This document shows positions 1 to 7,220 of a DNA stretch of 64,000 bases, one piece after another. How positions within the stretch are numbered: position 1 is the first letter of the stretch; the number at the start of each line of letters is the position of its first letter. This stretch comes from Paracoccus alcaliphilus (lineage in GTDB: Bacteria > Pseudomonadota > Alphaproteobacteria > Rhodobacterales > Rhodobacteraceae). The stretch is taken from the NCBI RefSeq assembly GCF_028553725.1, contig NZ_CP067126.1, positions 310,001 through 374,000 on the forward strand. The letters are read 5' to 3'. Below the pieces are notes generated by a model. It worked only from the letters and a program-made list of their open reading frames with translations, was not told where the DNA came from and did no database searches. The position numbers and the translations under genes are program-made.

Positions 1-1
1 G

Positions 2-985
2 CGTCAGATCTCGGCGCGTCATTACGGCGGGGCCAAGCAGAAGATCCTGTATCGCGACCGCGATTATCACGGCACCACGCTGGGAACGCTGGCGACCTCG
101 GGTCAGGGGCAGCGGGCGGCGCAATATGGTCCCTATCCCGATGGTTTCGTGATGGTGCCGCATTGCCTTGAATATCGGGCGCAATGGAATGTGGAAAACT
201 ATGGTGAACGTGCTGCCGATGCCATCGAAGAGGTGATCCTGCGCGAAGGCCCCGACACCGTGGGCGCCATCGTGCTGGAGCCGGTGACGGCGGGTGGCGG
301 CGTCATCACCCCGCCCGAGGGGTATTGGCAGCGCGTTCAGGAAATTTGCCGCAAATACAATATACTGCTGCATATTGATGAGGTGGTTTGTGGGCTTGGC
401 CGTACCGGCACATGGTTCGGCTATCAGCAATACGGGATCGAGCCCGATTTCGTGACCATGGCCAAGGGCGTGGCCTCGGGCTATGCCGCGATTTCCTGCA
501 CCGTCACCACCGAGCGTGTCTTTGATATGTTCAAGGACGCGCCCGAGGACGGGATGAGCTATTTCCGCGACATCTCGACCTTCGGCGGCTGCACGGCGGG
601 CCCGGTGGCGGCGCTGGAAAACATGCGCATCATCGAGGATGAGAACCTGCTGGAAAACTGCACCCGCATGGGCGAACGGGTGATGGCGAACCTGAATGCG
701 CTGATGGAAAAGCATTCCGTCATCGGCGATGTGCGCGGCAAGGGGTTGTTCTGCGGCGCCGAACTGGTCGCGGACCGCAAGACCAAAGAGCCGATGGACG
801 AGAAGAAGGTGCAGGCCGTGGTTGCCGATTGTCTGGCGCAAGGTGTCATCATCGGCGCCACCAACCGCTCGATGGAGGGGTTGAACAATACGCTGACCCT
901 GTCGCCCGCGCTGATCGCCACGGCGGACGATATCGACCGCATCACCGATGCCATGGACGGTGCTTTGACCCGGGTCTTTTCCTGA
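2..985 (+). CDS. tpa: Taurine--pyruvate aminotransferase (class III, PLP), 5' end outside window
   Basis: The frame is open from base 2 and ends with TGA at 983-985, giving 327 residues that lack the N-terminus. Class III aminotransferase signatures are visible: YHGTTLGTLA near the start, the HIDEVVCGLGRTG cofactor segment, and TMAKGVASGYA with the PLP-binding lysine codon at 464-466. The family moves the amino group of an omega-amino substrate to pyruvate. The taurine assignment (taurine + pyruvate to sulfoacetaldehyde + alanine) rests on overall resemblance to alphaproteobacterial Tpa and on the MocR-type regulator 60 bp downstream on the same strand, a known tauR-tpa association. Another omega-amino acid:pyruvate aminotransferase cannot be excluded. 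The protein is cytoplasmic and soluble. Confidence 0.75.
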   Translation, partial: RQISARHYGGAKQKILYRDRDYHGTTLGTLATSGQGQRAAQYGPYPDGFVMVPHCLEYRAQWNVENYGERAADAIEEVILREGPDTVGAIVLEPVTAGGGVITPPEGYWQRVQEICRKYNILLHIDEVVCGLGRTGTWFGYQQYGIEPDFVTMAKGVASGYAAISCTVTTERVFDMFKDAPEDGMSYFRDISTFGGCTAGPVAALENMRIIEDENLLENCTRMGERVMANLNALMEKHSVIGDVRGKGLFCGAELVADRKTKEPMDEKKVQAVVADCLAQGVIIGATNRSMEGLNNTLTLSPALIATADDIDRITDAMDGALTRVFS

Positions 986-1045
986 CCCCTTGATCCGTGG
1001 CGCTGGCTGGGGCTTGATCGCCCCGGCCAGCGTTACGGATCAGCC

Positions 1046-2497
1046 ATGCCCATTCCCGCCGAAGCCTTCATCCTCGACCGTCATGCCGCCATCCCGTTGC
1101 AGGTGCAGCTGCGGCGGCAGATCATCGAGGGCGTCATGGCGCGGCGTTTCCGGCCGGGCGAGAAACTGCCCTCGATCCGCGCGCTGGCCGGGCATCTGGG
1201 GGTGGCGCGGGTTACCGTGGCGCAGGCCTTCGCGGAACTGGTGGCGACGGATTACCTCAGCAGCCGTGACCGTTCGGGGCATTACATCTCGGACGGGATC
1301 GAGCTTGCGCCGGATGCGGGCACCCCTGCCCCCGCCACGCCGCGCCTTGACTGGCAGCGGCATCTGAACCGCCGCTTTACCCGGGCGCAGCGGCGCGACC
1401 GGGTGCCCGACTGGCGGCGTTTCCGCTTTCCCTTCGTCTATGGTCAGGCCGACCCGGAACTGGTGGACCACGCGGCATGGCGCGATTGCGCGGTCCGGGC
1501 GCTGGGGCGGCGCGAATTCGACGCGCTGACCGGCGATCTTTACGGCGAGGACGACCCCGAACTGATCGACTATATCGCCCGCCACATCCTGACCCGCCGC
1601 GGCATCCGCGCCGGACCCGAGGAAATCCTGCTGACCCTTGGCGCGCAGAATGCCCTGTGGCTGATTTCGCAGATCCTGCTGGGGCCAGGGCGGTGCTGCG
1701 CGATCGAGGATCCCTGCTATCCCGGTCTGCGCGAAATCCTGACCCATGACGGCGCGCAGGTTCTGCCGGTGGCCGTCGATGCGCAGGGCCTGCCGCCCGA
1801 TGCGATCCCCGCCGGGCTGTCCGCCGTCTTTACCACCGCCAGTCACCAATGCCCGACCGGCTCGACCATGCCGCTGGCGCGCCGCCATGCGCTGCTGGAT
1901 CGCGCGTTGACCGATGGTTTCGCGCTGATCGAGGACGATTACGAATTCGAGCTGTCATTTGCCGGGGCGACCTCTCCGGCGCTGAAGGCGATGGATCGGG
2001 GGGGGGCGGTGATCTATGTCGGGTCGTTCTCGAAATCGGTCTTTCCGGGGCTGCGGCTGGGCTATGTCGTGGCCGATCCGGCCTTCATCGCCGAGGCGCG
2101 GGCGCTGCGCGGGCTGGCCTTGCGCCATCCGCCCGGACATATGCAGCGCACGCTGGCGCATTTCCTGTCGCTTGGCCATCACGACGCGCAGATGAAGCGG
2201 ATGCGGCGCAGCTATGCCGAGCGGCGGGCGGTCATGCTGGCGGCCATGGCGCAAGAGGGGCTGCAGATGGCAGGCGGCGCGACCGGCGGGTCCAGCTTCT
2301 GGCTGGCCTCGCCCGTGCCCTCGCGCGCGCTGGCCGATCTGCTGCGCACGCGCGATGTGCTGATCGAGCCGGGCTGGCCCTTCTTTGCCCGCCCCGATCA
2401 GGGCGACGGGTTTTTCCGGCTGGCCTATTCCTCGATTTCCGCCGCGCGCATCCCCGAAGGGATTCGCCGCATCGCCGCTGCGATCCGCGAAGCCTGA
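1046..2497 (+). CDS. tauR: MocR-family (GntR-wHTH/aminotransferase-fold) regulator, TauR-like
   Basis: This 483-residue protein has a GntR winged helix at residues 10-80 (IPLQVQLRRQIIEG, then LPSIRALAGHLGVARVTVAQ). A fold-type I aminotransferase domain follows from about residue 110, with the PLP lysine in GSFSKSVFPGLRLGY. MocR proteins use this domain as an effector sensor rather than an enzyme. In related bacteria TauR activates taurine genes such as tpa, and this gene directly follows the tpa-like gene. The ATG at 1046 is the first in frame and gives a family-typical N-terminus. PdxR or GabR subtypes are alternatives; the neighbourhood favours TauR. Confidence 0.75.
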   Translation: MPIPAEAFILDRHAAIPLQVQLRRQIIEGVMARRFRPGEKLPSIRALAGHLGVARVTVAQAFAELVATDYLSSRDRSGHYISDGIELAPDAGTPAPATPRLDWQRHLNRRFTRAQRRDRVPDWRRFRFPFVYGQADPELVDHAAWRDCAVRALGRREFDALTGDLYGEDDPELIDYIARHILTRRGIRAGPEEILLTLGAQNALWLISQILLGPGRCCAIEDPCYPGLREILTHDGAQVLPVAVDAQGLPPDAIPAGLSAVFTTASHQCPTGSTMPLARRHALLDRALTDGFALIEDDYEFELSFAGATSPALKAMDRGGAVIYVGSFSKSVFPGLRLGYVVADPAFIAEARALRGLALRHPPGHMQRTLAHFLSLGHHDAQMKRMRRSYAERRAVMLAAMAQEGLQMAGGATGGSSFWLASPVPSRALADLLRTRDVLIEPGWPFFARPDQGDGFFRLAYSSISAARIPEGIRRIAAAIREA

Positions 2498-2692
2498 AGC
2501 CGGGTTGCGGGACGACCCGCCCGATCTGGCCTGCAACCGCGCCGACCCAGTAAAATCCTCGCCTTTTGACCGGGTTGGCGCAAGCATCGGAACTGCATCG
2601 GAAATTCGCATTCCACCCCGATTCCAGAGCGATTTCCTTGGTCAATAACAGCCGATCAAATCACTCAACTATTTGTTTTTATTGATTTTTTA

Positions 2693-2721
2693 TTGACGTT
2701 TGCGATGTGGCGCCTTATATC
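2693..2721 (+). promoter_or_regulatory. Sigma-70 type promoter for the small cysteine protein gene
   Basis: TTGACG (2693-2698) and TATATC (2716-2721) are 17 bp apart. An unusually AT-rich tract (about 2656-2692) lies upstream and resembles an UP element. The rest of the gap 2498-2692 holds no recognisable gene. The predicted transcript starts about 70 bp before the ATG at 2799 and ends at the hairpin at 3014-3041, giving a monocistronic mRNA of about 300 nt. Confidence 0.6.
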
Positions 2722-2798
2722 ACCCTCAGGACAGCCAGCCAGCATCCGCCAGCCAGCCGTCCACCCAATTCGAAGACAGCAAGTCAGGAGAAAATGAC

Positions 2799-2996
2799 AT
2801 GGCCCATGCCGCTTGCAGCGCCTGTGCGTTCTATGAAGATCACGTTGCCAACTCTGCCAGCAATCTGACCGATTCCGGCCTGTGCCGGGCCAATCCGCCG
2901 ATCACCCAGAAAGAGGCCGATACCCGTGGCTTCTGGCCGGTGGTGAAATCGTCGGACTGGTGCGGCCAATATGCGACCTCTTTTGCAGCCGAATAA
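2799..2996 (+). CDS. Small four-cysteine protein, function unknown
   Basis: This is a 65-residue protein. The ATG at 2799 was chosen over upstream in-frame starts because AGGAG (2786-2790) sits 8 bases before it. The cysteines are arranged as CSAC near residue 7, one in GLCRANPP near the middle, and one in DWCGQY near the end. The spacing suggests a small zinc- or Fe-S-binding knuckle. Similar short proteins with a C-x2-C, a GLCR-like and a WCG-like segment are, as I recall, common and uncharacterised in Proteobacteria. The gene has its own strong-looking promoter and an intrinsic terminator, which suggests an abundant stand-alone product. There is no signal peptide or membrane segment. Confidence 0.75.
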   Translation: MAHAACSACAFYEDHVANSASNLTDSGLCRANPPITQKEADTRGFWPVVKSSDWCGQYATSFAAE

Positions 2997-3013
2997 CGCG
3001 CCCTCCATGCCGG

Positions 3014-3041
3014 AAAAAGGCAGCCTTCGGGCTGCCTTTTT
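3014..3041 (+). terminator. Rho-independent terminator
   Basis: A perfect 7-bp stem (GGCAGCC 3019-3025, GGCTGCC 3030-3036) has a TTCG tetraloop. An A5 run precedes it and a T5 run follows, so it could work in both directions. It lies 18 bp after the small cysteine protein gene. Confidence 0.88.
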
Positions 3042-3161
3042 CATTTCGGCAACCGGTTTGGCCTGCACCAAAAGTGGCGGCGTTGTCATTGCCCGCGCGG
3101 CGGGATTATAACGCCGCGAGGTTTTCGGCCTTCGCGCAAGGGCCGCTGGGGGTGGCACGGA

Positions 3162-3902
3162 ATGGATCAGGCCGAGATGGCGGAATTTTCGATCCGGCTG
3201 GACGATCTGGGCTATGAGGTCGCGGGTCGTCCGGTTCTGTCGGGCATTACCCTGCATTCCCCGGCCCGCCGTATCGGCGTGGTCGGGCGCAACGGGTCGG
3301 GCAAAAGCACGCTGGCGCGGCTGCTGGCGGGTTTGCTGAAACCGACATCCGGGCAGGTCCGCATCGCCGGTATCGACCCCATCCGCGATCGCCGCGCGGC
3401 GCTGGAAACCGTGGGCATCCTGTTCCAGAACCCCGAACATCAGATCATCTTTCCCCATGTCGGCGAGGAAATCGCCTTTGGCCTGCGCCAGCAGGGTCTG
3501 AACAAGGCCGAGGCCGCCCGTCGCGGTCAGGCCATGCTGCAATCCTTTGGAAAGGCGCATTGGACGGATGCGCCGGTCTCGGCCCTGTCGCAGGGGCAGA
3601 AACATCTGGTCTGCATGATGGCGGTGCTGGCCATGCGTCCGCAACTGATGATTCTGGACGAACCCTTTGCCGGGCTGGACATTCCGACGCGGCGGCAACT
3701 GGCCCGGCATCTGGACCGTTCCGGCACGCGACTGATCCATATCAGCCATGATCCCGGCGATCTGGCCGGTTATGACCACCTGTTCTGGCTGGATCGTGGC
3801 CGGATCATGGCCGAGGGTGCCGCCGCCCCCCTGCTGGCCGATTTCACCGCCGAAATGATCCGGCAGGGGGATCTCGATGATATCGCTGACCTCGCCGGTT
3901 GA
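3162..3902 (+). CDS. bioM: Energy-coupling factor ABC transporter ATPase, BioM-like
   Basis: This 246-residue ABC ATPase has Walker A GRNGSGKST (about residue 45), the Q-loop NPEHQIIFP typical of ECF ATPases, signature LSQGQ, Walker B LMILDEP and a switch histidine in HISHDP. It powers vitamin uptake with a transmembrane T component, encoded by the next gene, which overlaps it by 26 bp. The biotin assignment rests on the bioM-bioN arrangement known from Rhodobacteraceae; cobalt/nickel or another vitamin is possible because no substrate-binding S subunit is adjacent. The ATG at 3162 is preceded by a G-rich Shine-Dalgarno sequence; an alternative start is at 3177. Confidence 0.7.
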   Translation: MDQAEMAEFSIRLDDLGYEVAGRPVLSGITLHSPARRIGVVGRNGSGKSTLARLLAGLLKPTSGQVRIAGIDPIRDRRAALETVGILFQNPEHQIIFPHVGEEIAFGLRQQGLNKAEAARRGQAMLQSFGKAHWTDAPVSALSQGQKHLVCMMAVLAMRPQLMILDEPFAGLDIPTRRQLARHLDRSGTRLIHISHDPGDLAGYDHLFWLDRGRIMAEGAAAPLLADFTAEMIRQGDLDDIADLAG

Positions 3903-4494
3903 GACCCGCGCCCATCGCTGGCCTGCGGGCCTCAAGCTGGCGGGGCTGTGCGTGGCCTCGACCGGACTGTTCCTGATCAAGGATCCCTGGGTCCATGCCG
4001 GGGCGCTGGCGGTGGTGCTGGCGCTTTATGCCGCGCCGGGGGGGCTGTTTCTGCGCGCGGGTCTGCGCGCCTTGCGGGTGGTGCTGCCCTTCGTCGTCAT
4101 CCTGATGCTGTGGCATCTGCTGACGGATGAGCTGTGGCAGGGGCTGCTGATCGTGCTGCGGATGGTGACGCTGGTCGCGCTGGCCAATCTGGTGACGATG
4201 ACCACCCGGCTGGAGGAACTGACCGATCTGGTCCATCGCCTGACCGCGCCGCTGCGCCGCCTTGGCCTGCCCGTGCATCTGCTGGAAACCGCGATTCCGC
4301 TGGTGGTTCGCTTTACGCCGGTGCTGGTGGGCCGGGCGCAGACGCTGGCCGAGGCATGGCGCGCCCGATCCCGCCGCCGTCCGGGCTGGCGGCTGGTGCT
4401 GCCCCTGATGTTGCAGGCGCTGGACGATGCCGATCATGTCAGCGAGGCCTTGCAGGCCCGTGGCGGGCCTCTGGGGTCGCGAAAACAGGATTAG
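3877..4494 (+). CDS. bioN: ECF transporter T component, BioN-like permease
   Basis: This 205-residue membrane protein has hydrophobic segments at about residues 20-55, 65-90 and 92-110. The coupling helices carry the two Ala-Arg-x motifs that touch the ATPase, here AWRARS and ALQARG near the C-terminus, as in EcfT/BioN proteins. It is translationally coupled to the preceding ATPase gene. No bioY-like S component follows. The next gene is convergent and its stop overlaps this one by 4 bp. Confidence 0.7.
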   Translation: MISLTSPVETRAHRWPAGLKLAGLCVASTGLFLIKDPWVHAGALAVVLALYAAPGGLFLRAGLRALRVVLPFVVILMLWHLLTDELWQGLLIVLRMVTLVALANLVTMTTRLEELTDLVHRLTAPLRRLGLPVHLLETAIPLVVRFTPVLVGRAQTLAEAWRARSRRRPGWRLVLPLMLQALDDADHVSEALQARGGPLGSRKQD

Positions 4495-4772
4495 GCGGCT
4501 GGATCAGCGCCGGCTGTGCGATCTGCCACGGCAAAGCGCGCCCGGCTGACAATCTGGCCCGCGCCGTCGATGGTCAGCCGCAAGGCCCGGTCGCGATGAT
4601 AGAAGGTCAGCCGCCAGCGCCCGGAATCGGCATCCACGCCGGCTTCGCAGCGGCTGGTGATCTGGCCGTCACGCATGAACCCCGCGACCGAGGCGGGATC
4701 GAGATCGAAGCCTTCGGCGATCAGGGTCGCGTCAACCTCGAAACGGTCGTCTTGTCGGCTGACAGCAGTCAT
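4491..4772 (-). CDS. Small conserved protein, DUF6522-like
   Basis: The 93-residue form starts at the ATG at 4772, behind AGGGCGCC on the minus strand. An open extension to 4844 lacks such a site. The protein reads as FEVDATLIAEGFDLDPASV, a GxITSRCE segment, then a WRLTFYHRDRALRLTID strand pair. This resembles the small DUF6522 family seen in alphaproteobacteria near respiratory or denitrification genes; the match is from memory and uncertain. There is no signal peptide or membrane segment. It is convergent with and overlaps the permease gene by 4 bp. Confidence 0.55.
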   Translation of the reverse strand: MTAVSRQDDRFEVDATLIAEGFDLDPASVAGFMRDGQITSRCEAGVDADSGRWRLTFYHRDRALRLTIDGAGQIVSRARFAVADRTAGADPAA

Positions 4773-4951
4773 GGCGCCCTCCGCAATCTGATGAGTCAGG
4801 GGCGGAAACCGTCCCCCATGATGATCAGATGCGCCCGACGGCAAGATGGTTCAAGGCCTGCGCCTTATCCTTGAAAGAAAAAAGGAATTTCTTCCTCGGC
4901 GTCAAACGCTGCCGGAAGGAATTCCCTTGCCGCGCGGCAGAGTGGAACGGC

Positions 4952-5965
4952 TCAGGCGGCGGCGGTCCACAGCCGGAATCGCTTTGTGCCGGTGACTTCG
5001 CGCACGACGCCCTGGGCATACATCCGCGCCAGCAGCCTTTCGGCGGTGGCGCGGCTGGTGCCTGCGGCGGTTTCGACCATGGCCGTGCTCATCAGCGGAT
5101 GGGCGGCCAGCGCGGCGATGATCCGCGCGGGGTTGTCGCCCTTGATCGTGGCGGTGCGGCGGCGGGCATCCTCGGCCCAGTCGGCGATGCGGCGCAGCGT
5201 CAGCCGGGCCTCTTCGGTGCCTGCGGTGACGGCGGCCAGATGCCGGGCCAGACGCTCGGGCTGTTCGGCGCCGTCATTCCAGACCGCCCGCCCATGCCGC
5301 CCCAGCGGTACGAAGGCCAGCGCCTCGCAGCCCGAGGCCATCGCGCGGCCATTCCAGCAGGCGGCCTCGACCAGATCCTCGGGGGGCGAGACCTCGGCCA
5401 GCCGCCAGCCGATCCGCGCGGCGGGGGCCCGTGACAGCGGGTGCAGCGGCTGAAGCCGTGACATGACCTCGTGGAAGGACGTGGCGGCGGCGTCGAAATC
5501 GTCGCCTGCGGGGCGCGGCGCGACGGGATCGTCCAGCCCGGCCACATCGACGCGGCGCAGCGCCAGAAAGCTGCGCAGATCGGTCAGGCTGCCCTGCCCC
5601 TCAAGCCTGCGCAGCGCCCAACGCGCCAGACCCATCGCGTCAAGGTCGCTGTCGGCGCGGGCTTCCATCAGATCGCGGCCGATCTCTTCGCGGCGCAGCG
5701 GCGTCGATTGCGCCCACAGCATCGATTCGATCTCGATCAGCGCCAGCCGCCGCGTGGCGCCCGCGCGGGCATCGCGATCCATCGCTGCCAACATCTGATC
5801 CAGACGCCCCACCGACATGGCCGCATCGGCCAGCGCCCGCGCCAATGCGGCCTCGAAGCGCAGCCAGTCCGCAGGCTCGATCAGGTGGCGGCGGTCGGCC
5901 CCGGCGCGCGGCAGGGGGGGCAACTCGTCGAAGTCGTCCGGGAACAGGTCATCGTCGTCGGTCAT
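4952..5965 (-). CDS. Helix-turn-helix protein (RHE_PE00001/DUF1612-like), partner of nucleotidyltransferase gene
   Basis: This 337-residue protein has an acidic N-terminus (MTDDDDLFPDD), a helical middle with a LIEIESMLWAQSTPLRREEIG segment, and a C-terminal winged helix (MVETAAGTSRATAERLLARMYAQGVV). The layout resembles the RHE_PE00001/DUF1612 plus HTH proteins found on rhizobial replicons; this is a resemblance, not a confirmed hit. It starts 40 bp downstream of the nucleotidyltransferase gene on the same strand, so the two probably form an operon. It may be the DNA-binding partner that acts on the dyads upstream of that operon. The function is unknown. Confidence 0.6.
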   Translation of the reverse strand: MTDDDDLFPDDFDELPPLPRAGADRRHLIEPADWLRFEAALARALADAAMSVGRLDQMLAAMDRDARAGATRRLALIEIESMLWAQSTPLRREEIGRDLMEARADSDLDAMGLARWALRRLEGQGSLTDLRSFLALRRVDVAGLDDPVAPRPAGDDFDAAATSFHEVMSRLQPLHPLSRAPAARIGWRLAEVSPPEDLVEAACWNGRAMASGCEALAFVPLGRHGRAVWNDGAEQPERLARHLAAVTAGTEEARLTLRRIADWAEDARRRTATIKGDNPARIIAALAAHPLMSTAMVETAAGTSRATAERLLARMYAQGVVREVTGTKRFRLWTAAA

Positions 5966-6005
5966 GTCCGTGTCTTATACCCGATTGAATGTCGAACGCG
6001 ATTCA

Positions 6006-7034
6006 TCATGTCAGCCCGGCCAGCAATGCGGCGGTGTCCGGCATCCGCGACAGGCTGGCCTCGATCCGGGCCGACCAGCGGGGGCCGCGCGCGCGGGCAT
6101 CCTCCAACGCCTCGGCCAGATCGTCGGGGCGGTCCTCGGCCAGCGCGGCGATCAGGAACCCGGCTTGCGCGCGGTCCTTGGCGGCCTTCATCCGGTCGCT
6201 GTCGCGCCGCCTTTCGGCCACGATCAGCTTGTGGATGGCAAAGCGTTCCGGGCGCGGCACCTGCACCAGAACCCCGCTGCGATAGGGGATGGCCGCCGGA
6301 ATCGGCCCCGCGATCAGATAGTTGAGATGCCGCAGCGCCTGCGCCTGCACCCCCAGCGCGGGCAGATCGCGCAGGCCTTCGTCGCCAAAGGCGGGGGTCA
6401 GGAACTCGACCAGAGCGGTGCCGCTGGTCTGCCGCCAGCGCCATGTGCGGCCCTGTTCCATGCTGGGCATGGCGGCAAAGTCGAATTCGGCCAGCACCTG
6501 CTGGACGGGGGGCGCGGTGGTGTCCTCCAGCGCCAGCGACAGGCGCTCGAAACTGGCGATGTCCAGATCGTCGGTCTGCGCGGTCTGCTCGAATCCCAAC
6601 CGCAGGTTCAGCTCCCCCTCATACAGCCGGAAGGCGTGGGTGCCGACAACGGTGCCACCCAGCCGGAACACCCCTGCCCCGGCCAGCGCCGCCATCAGGC
6701 TGCCGGTCGTCGGGTCCAGCCCCAGAAACCCCTCGGCCCGCAGCAGCCGGACCAGCCTTGCGCGGTCGCGGCGGCGGGCCTCGGCGGGGGCGCGGGTTTC
6801 GCGATGCCGGGCGATGCGGTCGCGCAGATCGGGGCTGTCCTCGCCGATATAGCGTTTGCGGACCTCGCTGCCGACGCGATAGCTGTCATACCAATAGACC
6901 CGCCCGCCCCGTTCGACCCGCGTGGGCGTGCCGCGCAGATCGGTCAGGGCCTCGTCCCGCAGCGCGCGCAGCAGGTCGTGATAGGCCGCGTGGGCAAGGG
7001 CGCCGTGGCGCGGAACCGCAGGTCTGCCAGCCAT
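6006..7034 (-). CDS. GSU2403-family nucleotidyltransferase-fold protein
   Basis: This 342-residue protein starts at the ATG at 7034. The N-terminal part contains RVYWYDSYRVGSEVRKRYIGE, as in GSU2403-type proteins. A middle nucleotidyltransferase-like domain carries GGTVVGTHAF and QTDDLDIASFE, where the acidic pair could bind metal. The C-terminal region includes PRPERFAIHKLIVAERR. The biochemical role of this family is not established. The frame stays open far upstream through the opposite-strand vgrG, but that part is a high-GC shadow. The Shine-Dalgarno GAAAGGA lies inside a 10-bp perfect dyad just before the ATG, so translation or transcription could be controlled there. It heads the two-gene minus-strand operon. 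Confidence 0.7.
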   Translation of the reverse strand: MAGRPAVPRHGALAHAAYHDLLRALRDEALTDLRGTPTRVERGGRVYWYDSYRVGSEVRKRYIGEDSPDLRDRIARHRETRAPAEARRRDRARLVRLLRAEGFLGLDPTTGSLMAALAGAGVFRLGGTVVGTHAFRLYEGELNLRLGFEQTAQTDDLDIASFERLSLALEDTTAPPVQQVLAEFDFAAMPSMEQGRTWRWRQTSGTALVEFLTPAFGDEGLRDLPALGVQAQALRHLNYLIAGPIPAAIPYRSGVLVQVPRPERFAIHKLIVAERRRDSDRMKAAKDRAQAGFLIAALAEDRPDDLAEALEDARARGPRWSARIEASLSRMPDTAALLAGLT

Positions 7035-7035
7035 G

Positions 7036-7060
7036 TTCAACAATCCTTTCGATTGTTGAA
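7036..7060 (-). promoter_or_regulatory. Perfect 10-bp dyad covering the nucleotidyltransferase Shine-Dalgarno
   Basis: TTCAACAATC (7036-7045) and GATTGTTGAA (7051-7060) are exact inverted repeats around a 5-bp centre. The dyad begins one base upstream of the ATG (7034 to 7032, minus strand) and contains the GAAAGGA ribosome-binding site in its centre and arm. As DNA it could be a repressor operator. As RNA it would be a hairpin that partly hides the ribosome-binding site. Confidence 0.65.
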
Positions 7061-7065
7061 TACAC

Positions 7066-7098
7066 CCATGTTCAACAATCATCAACATCGTTGAACAT
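7066..7098 (-). promoter_or_regulatory. Second related dyad / direct repeat, operator-like
   Basis: ATGTTCAAC (7068-7076) and GTTGAACAT (7090-7098) form 9-bp perfect arms with a 13-bp spacer. The 15-mer beginning CCATGTTCAAC occurs twice as a direct repeat (7031-7045 and 7066-7080), 35 bp apart. The recurring half-site TTCAAC/GTTGAA suggests cooperative binding by one regulator, plausibly the HTH protein encoded in the same operon. Confidence 0.6.
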
Positions 7099-7111
7099 AC
7101 AGCACGCCGCA

Positions 7112-7130
7112 CCCCTTCGGGCCGAAGGGG
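7112..7130. repeat. GC-rich 19-bp palindrome in divergent gap
   Basis: CCCCTTCGG and CCGAAGGGG are perfect 9-bp arms around a single G. The palindrome lies between the divergent nucleotidyltransferase and vgrG genes. It could be a hairpin or an additional operator; it has no T-run, so termination is unlikely. Confidence 0.5.
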
Positions 7131-7220
7131 CCAGACAGGTGCATTTCTGCTTGGCCTGACCGCCACAAGATGCCATTCTGTTGGCATTTGAAAGCGATTT
7201 AGTCTTCTGGAGCGGTTTTG

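Noticed and set aside
2733..2765. AGCCAGCC tandem repeats in the leader of the small cysteine protein gene
   Set aside because: Only a few imperfect copies; no sign of a regulatory element or satellite.
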